Part shown: one piece after another, positions 52,490 to 62,045 of the stretch | Layout of the letters: each line of letters opens with the position of its first letter | How positions within the stretch are numbered: the stretch's first letter is position 1 | NCBI GenBank assembly: GCA_021155045.1 | Contig: JAJNQB010000006.1 | Location: forward strand, 124,001-188,000 | Origin: Arcticibacter sp. | Lineage (GTDB): Bacteria; Bacteroidota; Bacteroidia; 2-12-FULL-35-15 | Reading direction: 5' to 3' | Length of the DNA: 64,000 nucleotides | The notes under the pieces: generated by a model | Database searches by the model: none | What the model saw: only the letters and a program-made list of their open reading frames with translations | Told to the model about the DNA's origin: nothing | Translations under genes and position numbers: made by a program

Positions 52490-55069
52490 ATGCTTATCTC
52501 CGGAAAACAAAATAAAATGTATAAAAAAATAGTTTCAAGAAAAAATGTATTGCTTTTTCTTGTTTTATTAACTGTTGTTTCACTATTTGAATTTAATTCA
52601 ATTGTTAAGTCAAAGAACTATAATAATCTTTATGATTTTATCTCAACAGTTGTTTCTAATTACAAAAATAGCTGGGATGCAAAACCTGAAACAATTTCAA
52701 TAGAAATAAAAGATAAAGATTTTAAAAAATTAGAAAAAAATAGAAAGCAAGCTTTAGAAAGAGGCGTTATTATAAATGATATGGATGGTGATTATGTATC
52801 AGCTGTGATTGAATATAATGGAAAAAAAATAAATTCGAAACTTCGATTAAAAGGGCATATGACAGATCACTTGCAAAATAACAAATGGTCGTTTCGAGTT
52901 AAAATTAAAGAGAACGATGAAACCTTTATGGGTATGAAACGTTTTTCTTTACAACATCCTGGCACCCGAGGATATATTTATGAATGGCTTTATCATGAGT
53001 TGATGAAACGAGAAGATGTTATTGCTTTACGCTATAAGTTTATTAATGTAAAAGTTAATGGAGACGATTGGGGGATTTATGCTGTGGAAGAAAATTTCGA
53101 AAATGAATTGTTAGCAAATAACAACAGATTAACAGGACCAATTATTCGTTTTAACCCTGATTTATATTGGGTAAATCGTTATAATGAATATCAGAGAATT
53201 AATTCTTTTGACGAATTCGCTTCTTATTACTCTGCAAACCCTGAAGCTTATAGAGAAGAAAAAGTTTTAAAAGATTCCGTTCAAAAGGAATATTATCTAA
53301 AAGCTATTGCTTTGATTGAGGGCTTAAGAAGCAAACAAATATCTGTTGATGTGGCTTTTGACATACCAAGGCTTGCGAAATTTCACGCAATAATTGATTT
53401 AGTTGGCGGTGTTCATAGTATTGATTGGAGCGATATTAAATATTATTATAACCCTGTTACAGCAAAACTTGAGCCTGTTGCTTACGAAAGTTTTACCGTG
53501 CTTAATTCTAAAAACATTTCCTCCCAATATAAATTTGTTAGTTTAGACTCATCTGCAAACTATGAAGATTGGCACTCCATGATTTTTAGTGATAAGACTT
53601 TTTTCAAAGAATATATAAAACAGGTTGAACGAATTTGTTCTGCAGATTATTTAACCACATTTTTTGATGAATCGAATAAAGAACTCAAAAATAATTTAGC
53701 AATTATCTATAAAGAATTTCCGTATAAGAAGTTTGATAAGGAAGATTATTTTAAAAGAGTCAAACAAATTCAGCGAGTATTAAATCCACCGAAAGCTGTT
53801 CATGCTTACTTACAGAATATTGAAAATAACATTGCAACAGTTCAAGTTGCTGCTATTGATGCACTTCCGGTTGAAATAAAATCTATTCAAATAGATGGTA
53901 ATAATTATAAGCTTAGTGAAGATGTAATTCTTCCAAGTAAAAAAGCAAATTCCTTTTTAGTATATACTACTGTTAAATTTAAATTAAATGCAGATTTTGT
54001 ATGGAAGGCTTCATATTCCGATTCTTTAAAAATTAACTATTCCATTTTAGGTTCTTCCTTAAATAAAGAAGTTAAACTATTTCCATTTCCACATACGGAT
54101 AGTGAATTTATAAATGAGGAGTTAAAAAACAAGAAATCTACAATAGAAAATGATGAAAATTTTATAGTAGATGAAAAAACTAAGATGATTCAATTAAAAT
54201 CAAATAAAACTACTATTAGCAATGATGTTGTTGTTCCAGCAGGCTATGTGTTTTTTGTGAGAGCTGGGGCTGTGATAGATTTTAAAAAAAAGGCTAAACT
54301 TATTTCGTATTCGCCTTTGTCATTTATTGGAAATGTTGATTTTCCCATAACTGTTACATCAAGCGATTCATCATCTCAAGGAATTGAAATAATTAATTCA
54401 GAAAAATCTATTTTAAGTTATGTTGTGTTTAAAGGCTTTCCTATAATTGCAGATTTTCAATGGAAAAGAAGTGGTACTCTTACTTTTTATGAATCCGAAG
54501 TAGAAATTAAAAATTGCAGTTTTTATAACTTCAAATCAGAAGATGTAATCAATGTAATTCGTTCAAAATTTTTAATCCAAAATTGTTTGTTTCAAAACTG
54601 TAAAAATGATGGATTTGATGCTGATTTTTCTGAAGGGACAATCGAGGGTTGTGCTTTTGAGGATTGCATTGAAAACGCAATTGATATTACAAAAAGCAAA
54701 GTATTGTTGAAATCTATTTATATAAGTGGTTCCATGAATAAGGGATTAAATTTTAAAGATGGCTCTGAAATAATAGCCAATGACCTGAAAATTAAAAATT
54801 CTTATATCGGAGTTTCTGCAGAAGATTATAGCCTTGTGAAGATAAATGACATTGAGTTAACAAATAATGAGTATGGTTTAGTTTCTTATAAAAATAAACC
54901 TTCAGCTGGGCATGCAGATATAACCGTTGTTAAGATAAAGTTAGTTAATGTAAAAAAAGACTACTTGAAAGAAAGAAAGTCTCTAATTAATATTGATGGA
55001 GCAGAGATAAAAGAAGATATAAACGATGTAGAGCTAATCATTAAGAAAAATGGTAAAAAGAAAAAATAA
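52490..55069 (+). CDS. Second CotH-family protein with C-terminal right-handed beta-helix
   Basis: An 859-residue protein with an N-terminal membrane helix (about 18-36) and a CotH domain (about 60-430) with KLRLKGHMTDHL, VNGDDWGIYAVEENFE and a HSIDWSDIKYYYNP segment. A right-handed parallel beta-helix (about 570-830) built from repeats such as EIKNCSF and IEGCAFEDC follows. At the second metal site the usual Asp is Glu333 (EPVAYES), so activity is uncertain. The start could also be the ATG at 52517. The last 20 bases overlap the metallophosphatase gene. Beta-helices often bind polysaccharide, which fits the locus. Confidence 0.8.
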   Translation: MLISGKQNKMYKKIVSRKNVLLFLVLLTVVSLFEFNSIVKSKNYNNLYDFISTVVSNYKNSWDAKPETISIEIKDKDFKKLEKNRKQALERGVIINDMDGDYVSAVIEYNGKKINSKLRLKGHMTDHLQNNKWSFRVKIKENDETFMGMKRFSLQHPGTRGYIYEWLYHELMKREDVIALRYKFINVKVNGDDWGIYAVEENFENELLANNNRLTGPIIRFNPDLYWVNRYNEYQRINSFDEFASYYSANPEAYREEKVLKDSVQKEYYLKAIALIEGLRSKQISVDVAFDIPRLAKFHAIIDLVGGVHSIDWSDIKYYYNPVTAKLEPVAYESFTVLNSKNISSQYKFVSLDSSANYEDWHSMIFSDKTFFKEYIKQVERICSADYLTTFFDESNKELKNNLAIIYKEFPYKKFDKEDYFKRVKQIQRVLNPPKAVHAYLQNIENNIATVQVAAIDALPVEIKSIQIDGNNYKLSEDVILPSKKANSFLVYTTVKFKLNADFVWKASYSDSLKINYSILGSSLNKEVKLFPFPHTDSEFINEELKNKKSTIENDENFIVDEKTKMIQLKSNKTTISNDVVVPAGYVFFVRAGAVIDFKKKAKLISYSPLSFIGNVDFPITVTSSDSSSQGIEIINSEKSILSYVVFKGFPIIADFQWKRSGTLTFYESEVEIKNCSFYNFKSEDVINVIRSKFLIQNCLFQNCKNDGFDADFSEGTIEGCAFEDCIENAIDITKSKVLLKSIYISGSMNKGLNFKDGSEIIANDLKIKNSYIGVSAEDYSLVKINDIELTNNEYGLVSYKNKPSAGHADITVVKIKLVNVKKDYLKERKSLINIDGAEIKEDINDVELIIKKNGKKKK

Positions 55070-56102
55070 AACAATCTTTTTTTTATTTTGTGTTTTGAGT
55101 TTTTTATCGTTCTATGTTAAATCTCAAACGGTTTCTCCTTTTAATGGATTAAAAATTAATGATACACTTAAAAACTATTCGTTTATTGTTAGTGGACATT
55201 TTCATGGACAATCGAATAATATTTCTACTTTTCCTGCAGCTTCTCTACTTGCAAATATTGATACACTTAATAGTATTAAACCAAATTTTTTAGTCAGTTT
55301 AGGCGATTTGTTTCTTGATGTTAATGATGAATATATCAATCATTACAACAAAAGTTTTTTTAATAAAATTTCTTTTCCAATGTTTAATGTGGTTGGGAAT
55401 CACGATATATCCAATGGAAACGTATATGAAAAAAAATATGGAAAAACTTTTTTCTCATTTATATTAAACTCAGAGCTGTATATTTTTTTAAATACAGAAA
55501 TTAATGATGGTAGTATAAAAGGAGAACAATTTGATTTTTTTAAACAAACTTTAAGTGTTAGTTCTTTAGATAATATTAAAAATATTTTTATTTTTTCTCA
55601 CCGTCCGATATGGGCAGAGCGAATTTTGAAATACGAAAAATTATTCTTGGAAAACACTCGCACTTCAATAGGAAAAAATAATTTTACGGAAGACATATTG
55701 CCATTATTTCAAAATATAAAACATAAAAATATTTTTTGGATGTCTGGTTCAATGGGTGGCGGAGCTTCCTCTTTTTTTTATGATAAAAACAATGAATTAG
55801 GTATCACTTTTATTCAAACGGCTATTAGAGATACTCCTAGAGATGCGATGTTGAAAGTAACCGTGAATAAAAAGAATGTTTCTTTTGACGGTATTTCATT
55901 AACAGGGAATAAAATTGAACCTATTGAAAATTATAATGTTGATTTTTGGTTAAATTCTTCTTCGCCCGAAAATGATTTTAATTATAGATTATTGCCATAC
56001 TTGACAAAACAAATGTTGTTACATCGTTATTTTTGGTTTGGATTTGTAACCGCATTACTTTTAATATTCATGTTTGCTTTTATTAAAAGAGGGCGCAAAT
56101 GA
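55050..56102 (+). CDS. Membrane-anchored calcineurin-like metallophosphoesterase
   Basis: A 350-residue protein with a signal peptide (about 1-26), a metallophosphoesterase domain and a C-terminal helix (about 325-345) with RRGRK-type basic tail. Motifs are SGHFHG (variant of the first D-x-H, with His in place of Asp), LVSLGDLF (GDxx), VVGNHD and FSHRPIW, plus a later SGSMGGGAS in place of the usual GHxH. The altered first and last motifs mean catalysis is uncertain. It overlaps the CotH gene by 20 bp and the next GT4 gene by 4 bp. In the module it could remove phosphates added by the kinases. Confidence 0.75.
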   Translation: MVKRKNKTIFFLFCVLSFLSFYVKSQTVSPFNGLKINDTLKNYSFIVSGHFHGQSNNISTFPAASLLANIDTLNSIKPNFLVSLGDLFLDVNDEYINHYNKSFFNKISFPMFNVVGNHDISNGNVYEKKYGKTFFSFILNSELYIFLNTEINDGSIKGEQFDFFKQTLSVSSLDNIKNIFIFSHRPIWAERILKYEKLFLENTRTSIGKNNFTEDILPLFQNIKHKNIFWMSGSMGGGASSFFYDKNNELGITFIQTAIRDTPRDAMLKVTVNKKNVSFDGISLTGNKIEPIENYNVDFWLNSSSPENDFNYRLLPYLTKQMLLHRYFWFGFVTALLLIFMFAFIKRGRK

Positions 56103-57142
56103 AAATCCTTTTTTTATATACCGAAATAGCAGATTATTTTTTAGCTGGTTGTAAAGAGCTTATTAATAAAGCTGCTGATGTTCATGTTGTGAGATGGCAA
56201 GTGAATCAAGAAGCTCCTTTTCAGTTTAATTATCCCAATGGTTTAAATGTATATGATAAAAATAATTATAGTGGAATTAGACTACTTCAATTGGTAGATA
56301 AAATAAATCCCGATATAATTATTTGTAGTGGCTGGGTTGATAAAGATTATTTAGCAGTCTGCAAAAAATATAAAAATAAAGCTATTACAATTTTAACCTT
56401 AGATAACCAATGGAAAGGAAGTCTAAAACAACTGTTCGCATCCATTATTAGTCCATTTTATTTAAAATTTCGTTTTAATAAATGTTGGGTGCCTGGAGAG
56501 TTACAAAAAAAATATGCACGTAAATTGGGTTTCGAAAATGAAAACATTATTGATGGGTTTTACACTTGTGATTTTAATTTATTTCAGAATCAATACTTGA
56601 AAAATAGAATTGAAAAAGAAAAAAACTTTCCAAAACGTTTTATTTTTGTTGGTAGGTATTATGAGTTTAAAGGCATTCGAGATTTATGGCAAGCTTTTAT
56701 TGAACTTCATAATGAAAGTCCGAACGACTGGGAGTTGTGGTGTTTAGGAACAGGAACTATTGATCCGATAAAGCATGAAAAAATAAAACATTTTGGTTTT
56801 GTTCAGCCGAAAGATTTGCCTCACTATATCAAAGAAACTGGAGTTTTTGTTTTACCTAGTCATTTTGAGCCATGGGGAGTGGTTGTTCATGAATTTGCAT
56901 CTGCTGGGTTTCCACTAATTTGTTCAAATGAAGTAGGTGCAAAAACAGCTTTTGTTGAAGATGCTGTAAACGGTTATATTTACAAAGCAGGTGATATTCA
57001 GCAATTGAAATCAAAAATGAAATTAATGATGAATGAAAGCTCTGAAAAATTAATTTCGATGGGATTAAAAAGCGTTGAAAAAGCTAAAAAGAATACTCCC
57101 GAAATATGGGCTGATAAGTTGATAAGAATGATTAGTAAATAG
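56099..57142 (+). CDS. Glycosyltransferase, GT4 family
   Basis: A 347-residue GT-B protein with FIFVGRYYEFKGIRDL, CLGTGTIDP and PSHFEPWGVVVHEFASAG, the E-x7-E GT4 site. Its ATG overlaps the metallophosphatase stop by 4 bp, so it is coupled to the preceding module. The stop codon is inside the first unit of a degenerate 7-bp array that fills the gap to the next gene. Confidence 0.9.
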   Translation: MKILFLYTEIADYFLAGCKELINKAADVHVVRWQVNQEAPFQFNYPNGLNVYDKNNYSGIRLLQLVDKINPDIIICSGWVDKDYLAVCKKYKNKAITILTLDNQWKGSLKQLFASIISPFYLKFRFNKCWVPGELQKKYARKLGFENENIIDGFYTCDFNLFQNQYLKNRIEKEKNFPKRFIFVGRYYEFKGIRDLWQAFIELHNESPNDWELWCLGTGTIDPIKHEKIKHFGFVQPKDLPHYIKETGVFVLPSHFEPWGVVVHEFASAGFPLICSNEVGAKTAFVEDAVNGYIYKAGDIQQLKSKMKLMMNESSEKLISMGLKSVEKAKKNTPEIWADKLIRMISK

Positions 57143-57174
57143 GGATAAGCGAATAGTAAATAGTAAATAGGGTG
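57133..57174. repeat. Degenerate heptanucleotide array upstream of the asparagine synthase gene
   Basis: Six successive 7-bp units can be read from 57133: TAGTAAA, TAGGGAT, AAGCGAA, TAGTAAA, TAGTAAA, TAGGGTG. Three are exact TAGTAAA. The array covers the stop codon of the preceding glycosyltransferase gene and most of the gap to the asparagine synthase gene, so copy number alters spacing rather than a frame. Confidence 0.7.
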
Positions 57175-57225
57175 TAGGAGAGAGGTTAATTTAAGTGCTA
57201 TCTCAACGGATTTATAAATTTTATT

Positions 57226-59114
57226 ATGTGCGGAATTAATGGTATCATAGGAATTCAAAATGTTGTTATTGCAAAAGAAAAAATTATTGCAATGAACAAT
57301 CGCATGAGTCATCGCGGACCTGATGATGAAGGAATATTTGTTGATGAAAATATTGCGTTGGGACATAGAAGACTTTCAATTATTGATTTGTCGTCTGCTG
57401 GACATCAGCCCATGCAATCGTTTGATGGACGTTATCAAATTATATACAATGGTGAGTTATACAATTACAAAGAATTGAAATTTGAATTACAAAGAGTTGT
57501 TGCAGGTTCAAATCAACAAGCATATATTTTTCAGACAAATACAGATACAGAAGTTATCATTGCTGCATTTGCAAGATGGGGAATAGATTGTGTAAAAAGA
57601 TTTAATGGAATGTTTGCTTTTGCTATTTGGGATAACCAAAATAAAGAATTATTTATTGCAAGAGACAGATTAGGAATTAAGCCTTTGTATTATTTATATG
57701 TGAATGAGATTTTTGCTTTTTCTTCAGAAATACGTTCATTGCTTGCTAGTAATTTAATTTCGAGAAAGCTTGATCAGAATAGTTTAGTTGATTATTTGAG
57801 ATACCAAACTGTTCATGCGCCTAATACAATAGTAAAAGGCATTAAAATGCTAATGCCTGGTCATTTCATTTCCATGAAAAATAATGAATTGAGAATTAAA
57901 AAGTATTGGGACATAAATTCCTTTATAAAACCAGCAGATGCAAAAGCAAGTTACAATGAAATTTGTAAAAATGTAAATGAATTACTCACTAAATCGGTAG
58001 AAAGAAGATTAATTGCAGATGTTCCTTTTGGAGCTTTTTTGTCTGGGGGAATTGATTCGAGTGCTATAGTTGGTTTAATGAGTAAAGTGTCAACTGAAAA
58101 GATTAAAACATTTAATATATCGTTTGATGAAAGTGAATTTTCGGAGGCTAAGTACGCTACTTTAATTGCTAAAAAATTTAATACCGATCATCACGAAATA
58201 CGATTAACTCCTCAGGATTTTTTAAATGATTTACCTAGTGCATTAAAGGCAATGGATCATCCAAGTGGTGATGGGCCGAACTCGTATGTTGTTTCTAAGG
58301 CTACCAAAAGAGCTGGAATAACAATGGCTTTATCTGGGTTAGGAGGAGATGAATTATTTGGAGGTTATGATGTTTTCAAGCGCAATTTAGATTTAAATAA
58401 AAAAGCATGGCTGAATGGAATACCAAAAATTGCCCGTTCTTTCGGTGGAGAAGTTTTAACAACAATAAAACCATCAATTGCTTCCGAAAAAATTGCAGAA
58501 CTATTAAGGAAAAATAAAATTAATTTTCAATCTTTTTATCCGATCACACGACAAGTGTTAATGGATAAGCAAATTTTAAATATTATAAATAGGAATCAAT
58601 TAACAAAAAATAGAGTTGCTGAAATCATAGAAGAATCTCACATCTCACATCTCACATCTCACAAGTCTCCATTGCCGAGATTTCTACTTATATGCAAAAT
58701 GTTTTGCTCCGAGATACAGACCAAATGAGTATGGCTCATGCGCTAGAAGTAAGGGTTCCTTTTATTGATTATACATTGGTGGAATATGTGCTTGGAATTC
58801 CTGATAAGTATAAAAATGTGTCGAGTCCCAAAAAACTTTTAATAGATGCACTGGGTGATTTATTGCCAGATGAAGTTGTAAATCGGACTAAAATGGGTTT
58901 TACATTTCCATGGAAGCATTGGATGAAGAACGAATTAAAATATTTTTGCGAAAGTAATATAGTGTCTCTATCAAAACGAGCGATGTTTAATGAAAGTGCT
59001 ATAATTGCCATGTGGAATAATTTTTTGGCGGATAAAAAAATAGTTACTTGGTCTCGTATTTGGCATTTAGTTGTGCTGGAAAATTGGTTACAAGAAAATA
59101 ACATTGAGGAATAG
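57226..59114 (+). pseudogene. Asparagine synthase-like amidotransferase, out of frame at a heptanucleotide repeat
   Basis: Class II glutamine amidotransferase plus ATP-pyrophosphatase of the AsnB type. It transfers glutamine-derived ammonia, and in glycan loci such proteins often amidate uronic acids. The nucleophile Cys2 (MCGINGIIG), the PP-loop SGGIDSS (273-279) and LSGLGGDELFGGYD are intact. At 58636-58663 four copies of TCTCACA shift the frame: the first frame stops at 58728, after 500 residues. The conserved remainder, YMQNVLLRDTDQMSMAHALEV-type start to the stop at 59114, lies in another frame. Two or five copies of the repeat would join the frames into one protein of about 620 residues, the family length. 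It may be phase-variable, degraded, or an assembly error. Confidence 0.85.
58636..58663 (+). repeat. Four-copy heptanucleotide repeat (TCTCACA) in the asparagine synthase gene
   Basis: Four perfect tandem copies of TCTCACA. Because 7 is not a multiple of 3, each copy gained or lost shifts the frame. Two or five copies put both halves of the gene in one frame, and the present four do not. Confidence 0.95.
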
Positions 59115-60259
59115 TGGATCATAAAAAGAAAATTTTAATATTTATCGATTGGTATTTGCCTGGGTTCAAAGCTGGCGGACCAATTCAATCTATTTCTAAT
59201 TTAGTTTCACACTTATCAGGTGATTTTGATTTTTACATAGTTACCAGAGATACGGATTATTGTGAATCGATTCCATATAAGTCCATTAAAAGTGATGACT
59301 GGAACGATTCAGAAAATGGGACGAAAGTTTATTACTTTTCTCAAAATAATTTAAATAGAATTGGAATTAGGAATTTGTTAAGAAAAACTGATTTTGATGT
59401 TGTTTATTTAAACGGTATTTATTCTTTTTATTTTACATTGCTACCACTTATATATTTAAGAAAAAAACACAATAAAAAAGTTGTTGTTGCAGCAAGAGGT
59501 ATGCTTGCAGCAAGTGCATTGGGTGTTAAGAAAAATAAAAAATCGTTTTTTATTAGGGCTGTAAAAATTTTAAGTTTATTTGACAATGTTATTTTTCATG
59601 CCACTAATGAAAATGAAAAAAATGATATACAAAACGTTTTAGGAGAAAAATATAAAATTAAAGTAGCTGCAAATTTACCTCCATCAAAGGCTTATGACAC
59701 TAATCCTAATAGAATTAAGGATGCTGGTTTTGTACGTATTGTTAATGTTGCTAGAGTTGCACCAGAAAAAAATTTATTGTTTGCATTAAAAGCATTAATG
59801 CTTTGTAGAGTAAATGTTGAATTTGATTTTTATGGACCAATTTACAATCAAGAATATTGGAATGAATGTAAAGAAGTAATGAATAATTTGCCTCAAAATG
59901 TTAAAGTTATTTATAAAGGTAGCGTAGAAAGTGAAAAAGTTTTTGATGTTCTAAAAGAATATCATTTTATGTTTATGCCAACACAAGGAGAAAATTTTGG
60001 ACATATTATATTGCAATCTTTTATGGCTGGTTGCCCAGTAATAATAAGCGATAAAACCCCCTGGAAGAATTTAGAAGAAAAAAATATTGGTTGGGATATA
60101 CCATTAAATGATATTGAAAAATTTGCAAACATAATTGAGAATACATCAAAAATGAATCAAGATGATTTTAATTTAATTTCCAAATCAACCTTTGAATTTG
60201 CTCAACAATATTTGGATAATGTTGAAATTGTAAATCAAAGCAAGAGTCTTTTTCATTAA
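59114..60259 (+). CDS. Glycosyltransferase, GT4 family
   Basis: A 381-residue GT-B protein that starts at a GTG sharing a base with the preceding TAG. The conserved FIDWYLPGFKAGGPIQSISN start supports it. The donor half has VARVAPEKNL, FMPTQGENFGHIILQSFMAG (E-x7-E-like with Gln) and PVIISDKTPW. It is a typical polysaccharide-locus transferase. Its translation depends on ribosomes finishing the asparagine synthase frame, so the frameshift there could also lower this gene. Confidence 0.88.
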   Translation: MDHKKKILIFIDWYLPGFKAGGPIQSISNLVSHLSGDFDFYIVTRDTDYCESIPYKSIKSDDWNDSENGTKVYYFSQNNLNRIGIRNLLRKTDFDVVYLNGIYSFYFTLLPLIYLRKKHNKKVVVAARGMLAASALGVKKNKKSFFIRAVKILSLFDNVIFHATNENEKNDIQNVLGEKYKIKVAANLPPSKAYDTNPNRIKDAGFVRIVNVARVAPEKNLLFALKALMLCRVNVEFDFYGPIYNQEYWNECKEVMNNLPQNVKVIYKGSVESEKVFDVLKEYHFMFMPTQGENFGHIILQSFMAGCPVIISDKTPWKNLEEKNIGWDIPLNDIEKFANIIENTSKMNQDDFNLISKSTFEFAQQYLDNVEIVNQSKSLFH

Positions 60260-60320
60260 ATTTCACTTGCATCATTACTATTCTTCATTAACTTTGTTTC
60301 ACAAACTTTTATCGAATATT

Positions 60321-62045
60321 ATGTATATTTTAGGATTAAATGCTTTTCACGGAGATTCCTCTGCTTGTATATTAAAAAATGGAGAAGTTATTGTTGCTTT
60401 GGAAGAAGAAAGAATAAGAAGAATAAAGCACTGGGCAGGCTTTCCTATTGAAGCAATTAAATACTGCTTAAAAGATGCCGGAATATCCATTAAAGACGTT
60501 GATTATATTGCCATTTCAAGAGATCCTTCTGCGAATGTTTTACATAAAATTAAGCATACTCTTAAAAATAAAGTTTCTGTAGGAGCTATATTCGATAGAT
60601 ATCTAAATTCAAAAAAAGTAAAATCAATTAAATCTATATTGGCTGAAGAATTTAATATAGAAGCAAATGAAATTAAGGCAAAAATTCATAATATTGAACA
60701 TCACCGTTCACACTTAGGAAGCTCCTTTTTTGCATCTCCTTTTGAGAAATCGGCATTGCTTTCAATCGATGGATTTGGGGATTTTACCTCAACAATGACT
60801 GCAATAGGAAATGGTAATAAAATTGAGATTATAGATTCTGTTCTTTTCCCACATTCTGTTGGAATTTTCTATACATCATTCACACAATACTTAGGTTTTC
60901 CAAAATATGGAGATGAGTATAAAGTTATGGGTTTAGCTCCTTATGGGAAACCTATATATATAGATAAATTAAAAGATGTAATTCAATTTACTGATGATGG
61001 ATTCTTTAAATTAAACCTAAAATATTTTAAGCACCATAAAGATGGTGTAAAAATGAGTTGGGAAAGTGGTGAGCCCGATATTCAAAGCATTTTTAGTGAT
61101 TATATGATAGAAAAATTTGGTCCAGTTAGAAATCGAGAGGACGAATTAACTCAATATCATAAAGATATTGCTGCTTCTGTTCAAAAAATCACAGAAGAAT
61201 TGATTTTTCATATCTTAAATAATTTGCATAAAAAAGCAGGAATTGAAAATTTATGTATTGCTGGAGGTGTTGCTCAAAATTCGGTTGCAAATGGAAAAAT
61301 ATTAAAGAATACTCCTTTTAAAAATGTTTATATACCTCCAGCAGGACACGATGCAGGAACATCAATTGGGTCGGCTTTATTTTTATATAATCAAATATTG
61401 AATGAAAAGAGGGTTTCTCCGACTTATTCAGGTTCAATGGGTAGTTGTTTTACTGATAATGAAATTGAAAAATATTTGATTGAAAAAAAAATACCCTTTA
61501 AAAAATATTCTGATGCAGAATTGTATGATAAAGTAACTGATTGTATCATAAATAGTGGAGTTGTTGGCTGGTTTCAAGGGCGATCTGAATTTGGTCCGAG
61601 GGCTCTAGGACATAGGTCAATTCTTGCAGACCCAAGAAGATATGATGCAAAAGAAATTTTAAATCTGAAAATTAAAAGGAGAGAGTCATTTCGTCCTTTT
61701 GCCCCTTCAATATTAAAAGAATATACTAAAGATTATTTTGAGGATGCAGATAATGTTCCTTTTATGGAAAAGGTCTATTTGATAAAAGAATCTATGAGAA
61801 ATAAAATTCCAGCCGTAACGCATGTTGATGGTACTGGCAGGCTGCAAACAGTAGATAAATTAGTTGAGCCTAGGTATCATGAATTAATATCAAAATTCTA
61901 TGAAAAAACTGGGGTTCCGATTTTATTAAATACTTCTTTTAATGAAAATGAACCAATTGTTAATTCACCCGAAAATGCTTTAGATTGTTTCCTAAGAACC
62001 AAGATGGACATGATTGTTTTAGAAAATTATGTTGTAGCAAGATAA
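60321..62045 (+). CDS. Carbamoyltransferase (NodU/CmcH family)
   Basis: A 574-residue cytoplasmic protein with an N-terminal Kae1/ASKHA-like domain (GLNAFHGDSSA, ALEEERIRR, metal-binding HHRSH at 127-131) and a C-terminal YrdC-type domain with WFQGRSEFGPRALGHRS at about 417-433. NodU, CmcH and TobZ carbamoylate hydroxyl groups of sugars and antibiotics using carbamoyl phosphate and ATP. The substrate here is presumably a sugar of the polysaccharide. The ATG at 60321 was chosen, since the extra 18 upstream codons are not conserved-looking. It is followed at once by a GT2 gene. Confidence 0.92.
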   Translation: MYILGLNAFHGDSSACILKNGEVIVALEEERIRRIKHWAGFPIEAIKYCLKDAGISIKDVDYIAISRDPSANVLHKIKHTLKNKVSVGAIFDRYLNSKKVKSIKSILAEEFNIEANEIKAKIHNIEHHRSHLGSSFFASPFEKSALLSIDGFGDFTSTMTAIGNGNKIEIIDSVLFPHSVGIFYTSFTQYLGFPKYGDEYKVMGLAPYGKPIYIDKLKDVIQFTDDGFFKLNLKYFKHHKDGVKMSWESGEPDIQSIFSDYMIEKFGPVRNREDELTQYHKDIAASVQKITEELIFHILNNLHKKAGIENLCIAGGVAQNSVANGKILKNTPFKNVYIPPAGHDAGTSIGSALFLYNQILNEKRVSPTYSGSMGSCFTDNEIEKYLIEKKIPFKKYSDAELYDKVTDCIINSGVVGWFQGRSEFGPRALGHRSILADPRRYDAKEILNLKIKRRESFRPFAPSILKEYTKDYFEDADNVPFMEKVYLIKESMRNKIPAVTHVDGTGRLQTVDKLVEPRYHELISKFYEKTGVPILLNTSFNENEPIVNSPENALDCFLRTKMDMIVLENYVVAR

